Below are positions 1-5,859 of a stretch of 7,873 nt of DNA, in pieces. Source of the stretch: Planctomycetaceae bacterium (GTDB lineage Bacteria > Planctomycetota > Planctomycetia > Pirellulales > Thermoguttaceae); the NCBI GenBank assembly GCA_031267635.1, contig JAIRYX010000068.1, positions 1 to 7,873 on the forward strand, in the 5' to 3' direction. The notes beneath the pieces are model-generated. The model did not search any database. It saw only the letters and a list, made by a program, of their open reading frames with translations, and was not told where the DNA came from. Numbering within the stretch: the stretch's first letter is position 1; each line of letters starts with the position of its first letter. The position numbers and the translations under genes are program-made.

Positions 1-517
1 CCTGAAGAAGATTCTACGCAAGCTCTAGCGACATTCTTCTTCTCTCTTGCATGACTTTCACGAATCCGAGAACGGATTCAGAAAATAACGGACACCTCTC
101 TTGCCCGTTCCTTGTCCGGCTGCGCAACTTTCATCAAAGAAACGGCGAACCGCTCAGTTCCGAGCTGATTTTTTCGTATTCGCCTTGCTATACCGCTTGG
201 CTTGCGTACCAAATGAACTTGTGGCTGAAGATCGCGACGATGAAATTTTCACTGAAACTTTTTCAGGGACGACTAGCTATTCAGTCGCTCAAACCAAATA
301 AAAATGCGGGAATAAGGGCGCATATTGGGGGCTTTGCTGGCTACTCAGGGAAATTTGATAAATAAGGGCTGCAATAAGAAAGCCGTTCGGGCAACTGAAT
401 AGTTACAGTATTTTATAAATCAATCCCTCCCCAAATGTGAAATAAACAGTTATTTTTCGGTTACTCCGACAAGCTCATACCTTATTCGCGAGCCAGAATT
501 TCTCGACCACCGCTGTT
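1..517. other. Intergenic region without a supported gene
   Basis: This 517-bp stretch lies downstream of the minus-strand glycoside hydrolase gene. A plus-strand ATG frame (51-365) exists but has no Shine-Dalgarno site and an unconvincing composition. A second plus frame ending with TAA at 299-301 looks more protein-like over about 140-301, with many purine-first codons and an acidic run ELVAEDRDDE, but it has only a TTG start and matches no family I know. It could be a gene remnant. Two small inverted repeats are visible: GAATCCG/CGGATTC with an AGAA loop (62-79), and the AT-only AAATAA/TTATTT with an ACAG loop (440-455). Neither is followed by a T-run on either strand, so no terminator is called. 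The word AGTCGCTCAAA at 283-293 recurs at 5796-5806. Confidence 0.5.
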
Positions 518-2770
518 TTATTCCAACACGGCACGGTAATTATAACGATCATTCGGAGCAACGTCTCCGTTAATCGTCAAGTCAGACCAATCGCCGGTTT
601 GTTGAATATTGTCAGCCCATTTGAAACGAAAGAACGGCGGGATGTGCGGCGTAGAGGCGTTTGTATCAAACAACTGTAGCGGTACTGCAAGCTCTAGTTC
701 TTTGTTCTGCATTTGGCACTCGATGTCGGCAAGCGGCGACCATTCGTATTTGTTGCCGACATTTTGTTCCATTGACGCATGAGAAACAGTCAAAGCGGCT
801 CTTCCGTCTTCAGATTGTTGCGGCTGACGGTTGATGACAAAATCATAACCAAGCCAGCCGGTGTTCGAGTTGCCGTCCGCATCGACAAAAAGCATCATCC
901 AGTTTGGTTCGCCTGTTCCAACAATCACGTCTCGAGTCCGCACATAGAAATAAATATTTTTCATGTCGTAACTCACTTTTGCCGCGACAATATCATTACG
1001 TCCTGTCTGATTGGCGTATTGAGTGTTCTTTCCCCAGCCGCGCTCGTCACGATGTGCCGGATCGCCGATTGTATCTCGAAATTCCGGCGAAACATTTATC
1101 CAATCGTCAAAACGTCCGTTAATAATAACCGGTTTCGGCGTTACTTTCGGTACTGCCCGTGTTCCTTTGAACAAACGGTTGTACGCGATAAACTGATAAT
1201 AAAATGCGTCGCCGTGTCCGCCTTTCATTGGCTCAATATCGCGGCTAAATTCTCGATTGAACTGATCGACAAACGACACCACGTCATCGCCGTAAAACGG
1301 AGAATTTTCATCAAAACGTCCCATAATCCATTCGTTCCAGCCCGTAACAAACACAAACTTCGGATCAATTTCAAACGCTCGCCGCCATTGTTCGCTAAAG
1401 TTTCGCCCCGTAAAATCCTGTTCTGCGATGTCCGGTTCTTTACCGTTGTGAAAACTTCGTCCGTGCGATTTGGGATTACTCAAAACGCTTAATTTTCCGT
1501 CCGCCGCGTTTTGAGCAACGCCAACGGCGACTTGTTCCACGATTTTATTGCCTTGCAAGTCTAACGTATAAAATCCGTGCTGCGGATAAACTTCAAGCCA
1601 TGCCCATTGATTTGAACCGGTCGGACCGATGAAATAGTCCGGCTGCGGTTTTCGGAATGTGAAAAATTCCAACAACTGCCGCGTTTGATTCACATCCGAT
1701 TGCGTACCGACGACGAATTGATGTTCCGACGGTTTTCCGTCAATAAATCCCTTGCCGTAATCGATTTCGTTATCATTTGCGTCCCGCGTCCACCAACCGA
1801 TTTTTCCGCTCGAATCGGAAAGTTCAAGATAATAGATTCCCGCTGGAAGCTGTTTTTCCGATTCCAAAGCGAGCCACGAATTATCGCCTATTTCGGAAAA
1901 TGTTTGCGATAAAAGAACGTTTCCTTCCGACGAGTCTTTTTTGAGCGTTAGTGTTACGCTTGCATTTGTTGTGTTCCATGTGGGAGTGCAAGCCGCAACC
2001 GCGTGAAAATTTTTATTGATCGTAAACAGTTGTCCTAAAGCGTGTCCTGCAGTCAATTCTTGCGGCTGATTCGCGTGAGCAGGTTGTTCGCGTCCATTTA
2101 TTAAATTCGGGTCGGCAAGAATAAGCGGCTTTCCTTCCCAATGAAACCAAAGGTCTGCGTATTCGCCTTTGCTGTAAAAATCCCGCCAAAGTTCATTGAT
2201 TACTTTTTTCGGCGCACCGAACGGCGTTAAGAACGCAATTTGCGGAGCGTGATTTCCCGCAGCACGGATTTCATGAAAAACTTTGCAAAGTTTCCGATAA
2301 CTTTCGGGATATGTCAACTGATTCGTCACGTCAAAAATCACAACATCCACGCCCGCATCGCCTAACATTTGAGCGTGTTTCCGCAACACGCCTTCATCTT
2401 CGCCGACATAATAGCCGAACACCGATTCGCCCCAATGATGCGGAACATACAGACGTCCCCAAAGCGGACTCTCTTTCTTTTGCATCGCGTTCGGGTCTTG
2501 TGCCAAAATTTTCGTCACGTCAAAAGGGCCTTCGTCTCCATGCCGTCCATGCCAGAGAAAATAAAACACGCCGATATACTTGTCTTTTTTCGGCAGTCCT
2601 GTTTTTTCTGAATCTGGCAACGAGCGTCCCAAAGCGTCGGTTGCGTCCCATGTATCGCTATAAACGTCCCATTGAGGAACATCTTGCGCCGCGACCGTTT
2701 GCGGAATCATGAAAGAACAAATCGCCGGAACAAGCAAAACGGAAAACGTCATGAAAGTTTTTGTCATCAT
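518..2770 (-). CDS. Secreted GH99-like glycoside hydrolase with C-terminal CBM9-like domain
   Basis: 750 residues, predicted to be exported and to act on glycans outside the cytoplasm; the substrate is unknown. A signal peptide covers residues 1-28 (hydrophobic core about 9-23, likely cut after V-A-A28). The catalytic part begins near residue 64 with YIGVFYFLWHG, continues with HHWGES (111-116), GYYVGEDEGVL (119-129) and AGVDVVIFDVTN (139-150), and closes with VFVTGWNEWIMG around E480. This is the pattern of GH99/GH71-like TIM barrels. A beta-rich, carbohydrate-binding-like stretch (about 245-358) seems inserted in the barrel. The C-terminus (about 545-750) resembles CBM9: an INGRFDDW opening, a LFVDADGNSNTGW core, and an end with FKWADN and GDVAPNDRYNY. 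In classical GH99, NEW is followed by xE, but here M483 occupies that place. The start is the first of two adjacent ATGs (2770, 2767); the seven-residue n-region fits. No Shine-Dalgarno or clear promoter is visible upstream. Family assignment is from remembered motifs; exact activity is not predictable. Confidence 0.85.
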   Translation of the reverse strand: MMTKTFMTFSVLLVPAICSFMIPQTVAAQDVPQWDVYSDTWDATDALGRSLPDSEKTGLPKKDKYIGVFYFLWHGRHGDEGPFDVTKILAQDPNAMQKKESPLWGRLYVPHHWGESVFGYYVGEDEGVLRKHAQMLGDAGVDVVIFDVTNQLTYPESYRKLCKVFHEIRAAGNHAPQIAFLTPFGAPKKVINELWRDFYSKGEYADLWFHWEGKPLILADPNLINGREQPAHANQPQELTAGHALGQLFTINKNFHAVAACTPTWNTTNASVTLTLKKDSSEGNVLLSQTFSEIGDNSWLALESEKQLPAGIYYLELSDSSGKIGWWTRDANDNEIDYGKGFIDGKPSEHQFVVGTQSDVNQTRQLLEFFTFRKPQPDYFIGPTGSNQWAWLEVYPQHGFYTLDLQGNKIVEQVAVGVAQNAADGKLSVLSNPKSHGRSFHNGKEPDIAEQDFTGRNFSEQWRRAFEIDPKFVFVTGWNEWIMGRFDENSPFYGDDVVSFVDQFNREFSRDIEPMKGGHGDAFYYQFIAYNRLFKGTRAVPKVTPKPVIINGRFDDWINVSPEFRDTIGDPAHRDERGWGKNTQYANQTGRNDIVAAKVSYDMKNIYFYVRTRDVIVGTGEPNWMMLFVDADGNSNTGWLGYDFVINRQPQQSEDGRAALTVSHASMEQNVGNKYEWSPLADIECQMQNKELELAVPLQLFDTNASTPHIPPFFRFKWADNIQQTGDWSDLTINGDVAPNDRYNYRAVLE

Positions 2771-2913
2771 TAGTTTGTTGTTTATCGAAGTTTTTGAGGT
2801 TAGTCGTTGGTAAATTAAGGGCAGTAAGCGAAATCTTTCGGAACAATTGAAGTAAACGATATTACTGCAACACGCAGTCTATTTTACTCGAGAAGAATCT
2901 GTATTCCTAGCCC

Positions 2914-2924
2914 CAAAAGTCGCT
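2914..2924 (+). repeat. Dispersed intergenic word CAAAAGTCGCT
   Basis: The same 11-mer occurs at 5792-5802 and, on the opposite strand, at 5652-5662. The near copy AAAAAGTCGCTT is at 5697-5708, and the core AGTCGCT also lies at 283-289. All copies are outside the called genes. Confidence 0.55.
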
Positions 2925-2952
2925 CCTTCTGTCTTGAACGCTCTTTCGCGGT

Positions 2953-2979
2953 TTTTCGGCTAAAAACATTTGCCGAAAA
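2953..2979. promoter_or_regulatory. 8-bp inverted repeat over the -35 box (operator-like)
   Basis: TTTTCGGC (2953-2960) and GCCGAAAA (2972-2979) form a perfect 8-bp inverted repeat with an 11-nt AT-rich centre. The right arm overlaps the proposed -35 hexamer (2970-2975) of the lipoprotein promoter. Neither strand has a T-run after the second arm, so a terminator is unlikely. A binding site for a dimeric regulator is the simplest reading, but this is inference from position and symmetry only. Confidence 0.4.
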
Positions 2980-2998
2980 GCCGGTTGTCTGGTAGAAT
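2970..2998 (+). promoter_or_regulatory. Putative sigma70-type promoter of the lipoprotein gene
   Basis: A TTGCCG -35 box (2970-2975) and a TAGAAT -10 box (2993-2998) are separated by exactly 17 nt. Transcription would begin near 3005, giving a leader of about 57 nt before the ATG at 3062. This also argues against the in-frame TTG at 3008 as a start, since it would lie almost at the 5' end of the transcript. Confidence 0.6.
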
Positions 2999-3046
2999 AG
3001 CATTTGCTTGTTCTTAAATGTTGGGAATCGTTTGATTTTTTTGTTT

Positions 3047-3051
3047 GAGGA
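3047..3051 (+). promoter_or_regulatory. Shine-Dalgarno site deciding the lipoprotein start
   Basis: GAGGA lies 10 nt before the ATG at 3062. It supports ATG 3062 over the TTG at 3008, which would add 18 residues ahead of the charged signal-peptide n-region. Confidence 0.7.
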
Positions 3052-3061
3052 AAACTCCAAA

Positions 3062-5254
3062 ATGAAAAGAATGTTATGTAATTCGTATTCCGCGCGAGGG
3101 ATTTTCTTGTTGGTGGTACTTCTTGCCGGAACGCTTGGATGTCCGCAGAAAAAGGAACGCGCGGCGAACAACCCTAATACGCCGCCGAAAACCAATGATC
3201 GGCACGCTGAAGAAGTTCTTAAAGATGTTTTCAATCAGTCGGTAGAAATACTGAATCATCTGGAAAACCATTTCGGTCAGGAAAGTCTGCTGCATCTTGT
3301 AACGCGGCTCGATAAATGGGGAGCGTCGCAGAGTCCCGACCCGACTTGGCAACCCGATCCGCTTTTTGTTGACGCGAGAAATGAACTCAACGCAGCGGCG
3401 AAAGAAATGGAAACGTTTGTCGCGTTGTTGCAAAATATTGTCGAAACGCCTAACGCCGCCGCCGAAACTCCTAACATCGCGGCTAACGGCGCGGCGACAA
3501 ATCCGCCAACGCCGCTTACGGCGGAAAGCGTTCAGCAAGCCGCCGACGCCGCAATTGCTCTTCGCAAACGGTTCGAATCGATTTATCAGAAACTCGGAAG
3601 CTCGGCGTTCTTTCAATACACTCAAATCGTGAATGAAACAGAAGAAATTTTGGCGCCGCTTGCCAAAGTTGCGAAAAGCCAAAACATGAACGCGGAACAA
3701 ATTCGCGCGTTTTTCCGCAATCAATTTCAACGAAAAAGCACCGATGCGGCTCAGCTTATTCTTGCATTCAAACATTTGGCGGAAATGTTTCCGGTTTACG
3801 CGGAAACGTTCGGCGGAGAATCGCTGACGTTTCGTGCGTTTGACGGCGATTATCTGAAACAAGCGTTTTGGTGTCGCGGCGTTTCGTCGTGGGCGCGGGG
3901 AGGACGTCAAAAGGAACTCGACCGGGCGTGCGAGTTGTTTGATTGGACGGTGAGAAACATTATGATGACGTCCGTCGCTCAAACGCAGCAAGGAAACAAC
4001 GCGCCTTTTTTGCCGCAACCGGTATGGGAAACGCTTGTGTCGGGCAAAGGAGACGCATCAGAGTTGACATGGGTGTTTATAGAGTTGCTCCGTCAGCAGC
4101 GGATCGACGCTTGCGTGCTTGGCGCGAATATTCCGCCGTCGCAAGACGCGAAACCGGTGCAGATTCCTTGGGGAGTCGGCGTGTTGCTCGACGGGAAGAT
4201 TTACGTTTTTCTGACGCAGTTCGGCGTTCCGCTGGTTGAAGAGAAAGATGTGACGCTTCATCCCGAAAAAGGAATCGTCTTTTCCAACGTGGCGACGCTC
4301 GACGAGCTTCAAACAAATCCTGATTTGCTGAAACCGTATCTTGATGCGGGGTTGAATCCGCAGTTTTCGGAATTTATGGTGAAAAATTCCGTGCTGATGA
4401 TTCCGGCGAATCCGATTGCCCAATCGCAGCGAATGAAAATACTGGAAAAAGCGTTGACCGGTAACAATAAAACGGTTTTGTATTTTACTTATCAAGAACT
4501 GAAAGAGCGTTTTGAAAAGGCGGCAAACGGACGGACGGTACAATTATGGCATTATCCGATGGACGTGAATTGGTTGGGCAGTCTGAATCGCGGCACGGCG
4601 GACGGTCGTTTGCAATTTTTGGAAGCTACCGCCGATCCTAAGAATCCGCGACCGCTTTGGAAAGGGCGAGTCATTTATTTTTCCGGTCAGAAAACAGGAT
4701 CAAACGGCGCGGCGAAAGAATTGCAGCAAGCGTGCATGTCGGAACGTCAGATTACTTCTTACCTTGACGCTTTAATGCAGGGGCGTTTGAAAAACTTTGA
4801 AGAACAAATGCGAGCGTTGCAAATACAAATCGACAATTCACAAGACGAAGCGGAAAAAAACGATTTGAAACAAACGCAATTGCTGCTACAGCAAGAACAG
4901 GCGAATTATATGCGGGAACAACCGTCGTTATTTTTGTTTTTCAAAATAACGACGGGAACGGCTCATTATTGGCTGGGGCAAGTGAATTTTGAGGAATCGC
5001 TTGCGTCCGCCAACGCCCGAAACCGAGCCGCCGCGCTGAACGCCGCTTTCGATTACGTGGATAAAAAAGTTCTCCAAAAACCGGAAGCCGACGCTTGGAA
5101 ACACGGAGCACATTATCATCTTGGACGTGTCAGCGAATGTCTCGGAAAATATGACGACGCGATCAAATACTACACCGTCTCTTCGCCGGAACCGGACGCC
5201 GTCGGACGCATGTTTCGGGCAAATCAATTGAAAAGATTGACAAGGTTAAAATAG
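3062..5254 (+). CDS. Planctomycete-type transglutaminase-like lipoprotein with C-terminal TPR-like helices
   Basis: 730 residues from ATG 3062. The N-terminus is a lipoprotein-like signal: basic n-region (K2, R3, R12), hydrophobic core 13-23, then T-L-G-C27. This lipobox is slightly off consensus because Leu sits at -2. A Pro/Asn/Ala-rich linker spans about 127-152. The centre carries ELFDWTVRNI (D294-I300), WETL, then a WVFIELLRQQRIDACVLGA block (C351) and WGVGVLLDGKIYVFLTQFG (370-388). I associate this order with planctomycete transglutaminase-like proteins, where the last block usually reads more like YLFDPRLG; the expected Asp is Leu384 here. Residues about 579-617 are Gln/Glu-rich and probably coiled coil. 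The C-terminus has TPR-like helices (HYWLGQVNFEES; AHYHLGRVSECLGKYDDAIKYYT). The protein is probably membrane-anchored, a scaffold or degenerate peptidase-like protein rather than a proven enzyme. It is divergent from the glycoside hydrolase gene. Coding status is certain; function is not. Confidence 0.85.
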   Translation: MKRMLCNSYSARGIFLLVVLLAGTLGCPQKKERAANNPNTPPKTNDRHAEEVLKDVFNQSVEILNHLENHFGQESLLHLVTRLDKWGASQSPDPTWQPDPLFVDARNELNAAAKEMETFVALLQNIVETPNAAAETPNIAANGAATNPPTPLTAESVQQAADAAIALRKRFESIYQKLGSSAFFQYTQIVNETEEILAPLAKVAKSQNMNAEQIRAFFRNQFQRKSTDAAQLILAFKHLAEMFPVYAETFGGESLTFRAFDGDYLKQAFWCRGVSSWARGGRQKELDRACELFDWTVRNIMMTSVAQTQQGNNAPFLPQPVWETLVSGKGDASELTWVFIELLRQQRIDACVLGANIPPSQDAKPVQIPWGVGVLLDGKIYVFLTQFGVPLVEEKDVTLHPEKGIVFSNVATLDELQTNPDLLKPYLDAGLNPQFSEFMVKNSVLMIPANPIAQSQRMKILEKALTGNNKTVLYFTYQELKERFEKAANGRTVQLWHYPMDVNWLGSLNRGTADGRLQFLEATADPKNPRPLWKGRVIYFSGQKTGSNGAAKELQQACMSERQITSYLDALMQGRLKNFEEQMRALQIQIDNSQDEAEKNDLKQTQLLLQQEQANYMREQPSLFLFFKITTGTAHYWLGQVNFEESLASANARNRAAALNAAFDYVDKKVLQKPEADAWKHGAHYHLGRVSECLGKYDDAIKYYTVSSPEPDAVGRMFRANQLKRLTRLK

Positions 5255-5330
5255 CTTTTGGAAGCGAGAGAGATAATCGGGACAATGGGATTCTTGAGAC
5301 AGAGAGGTTTCAAAAAAGGAAGTCCCTTTA
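5255..5330. other. Left flank of the 21-bp repeat array
   Basis: Non-coding leader between the lipoprotein stop codon and the tandem array. It contains GGGACAATGGGATT (5279-5292) followed by CTTGAGAC (5293-5300), an imperfect inverted partner of the sequence at 5801-5821 on the other side of the array. No terminator hairpin for the lipoprotein gene is visible. Confidence 0.5.
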
Positions 5331-5645
5331 CCCAAGAACGAAAGCTCCGTTCCCAAGAACGAAAGTTCCGTTCCCAAGAACGAAAGTTCCGTTCCCAAGA
5401 ACGAAAGTTCCGTACCCAAGAACGAAAGTTCCGTTCCCAAGAACGAAAGTTCCGTTCCCAAGAACGAAAGCTCCGTTCCCAAGAACGAAAGTTCCGTTCC
5501 CAAGAACGAAAGTTCCGTTCCCAAGAACGAAAGTTCCGTTCCCAAGAACGAAAGCTCCGTTCCCAAGAACGAAAGCTCCGTTCCCAAGAACGAAAGCTCC
5601 GTTCCCAAGAACGAAAGTTCCGTTCCCAAGAACGGAAGCTCCGTT
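5331..5645. repeat. 15-unit 21-bp tandem repeat array
   Basis: Fifteen contiguous units of exactly 21 bp occur without spacers. Each begins CCCAAGAACG and ends AAAGTTCCGTT. Differences are few: T to C at unit position 15 in units 1, 7, 11, 12, 13 and 15; T to A at position 21 in unit 4; A to G at position 11 in unit 15. The unit length is a multiple of three and contains no stop codon in any frame, so all six frames are open across the array (for example QERKFRS on plus and GTELSFL on minus). Open frames here are therefore no evidence of coding, and the only in-frame starts are TTG codons (5258 plus, 5629 minus). Each GAAC can pair with the GTTC on either side, giving CGTTC-CCAA-GAACG or GAAC-GAAA-GTTC hairpins. 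I regard it as an intergenic minisatellite. Confidence 0.95.
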
Positions 5646-5859
5646 TGGTAAAGCGACTTTTGGGATACGAGGGACTTTGGGGACGGTGAATTTCCTAAAA
5701 AGTCGCTTAAAGTCTTGGGAACAAAGGATTTGGGAGACCGAGTAAAACTCCTGAAAATTTGTTCTTCTTTTTCAAGAATTTTACGCTATCTCAAAAGTCG
5801 CTCAAATCCCAATTGTCTCTCAAGTTTCTTTTTCATGAAAACCAAAGTGCGAGGAGTAT
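5646..5859. other. Right flank of the array, leader of the oleC-like gene
   Basis: Non-coding stretch rich in degenerate repeat words: AGCGACTTTTG (5652-5662), AAAAAGTCGCTT (5697-5708), CTTGGGAAC (5714-5722, an echo of the array), CAAAAGTCGCT (5792-5802) and CAAATCCCAATTGTCTCT (5803-5820). The last is an inverted partner of 5279-5300, and its core recurs at 7803-7815. On the minus strand one frame stays open from 5785 through the array to 5246 but has no ATG, GTG or TTG before the array. Only weak promoter-like pairs are visible, so none is called. Confidence 0.5.
5851..5856 (+). promoter_or_regulatory. Shine-Dalgarno-like GAGGAG before the oleC-like gene
   Basis: GAGGAG sits only 3 nt before the ATG at 5860, closer than the usual 5-9 nt. 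The start is kept because the N-terminus then aligns in length with OleC proteins; the next in-frame ATG (5911) would remove 17 residues and lacks a better site. Confidence 0.5.

Noticed and set aside
62..79. Intrinsic terminator (GAATCCG/CGGATTC hairpin)
   Set aside because: The stem is perfect, but no T-run follows on either strand and no gene end is adjacent.
51..365. Small plus-strand gene starting at ATG 51
   Set aside because: There is no Shine-Dalgarno site, no recognisable family, and composition unlike the real genes.
779..1492. Long plus-strand open frame
   Set aside because: It is the antisense shadow of the glycoside hydrolase gene, with basic, Phe/Arg-rich composition and no ribosome site.
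2859..2887. Promoter for the glycoside hydrolase gene (TAATAT on minus)
   Set aside because: The -10 is plausible, but the hexamer at the right distance (GTAAAA) is a poor -35 box.
3008..3061. Upstream TTG start extending the lipoprotein by 18 residues
   Set aside because: It lies within a few bases of the predicted transcription start, has no Shine-Dalgarno site, and would bury the signal peptide.
3074..4018. Long minus-strand open frame within the lipoprotein gene
   Set aside because: It is an Arg-rich antisense shadow; the plus frame has the signal peptide, motifs and ribosome site.
5246..5629. Minus-strand protein with GTELSFL heptads
   Set aside because: It has a TTG start inside the last repeat unit. 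The frame extends upstream to 5785 without any ATG, GTG or TTG, and it overlaps the end of the lipoprotein gene.
5331..5645. CRISPR array
   Set aside because: Units are 21 bp and contiguous with no unique spacers, and no cas gene is present.
5258..5689. Plus-strand protein with QERKFRS heptads
   Set aside because: It has a TTG start without Shine-Dalgarno site, the array is open in all frames, and the unit variants change this reading but not others.
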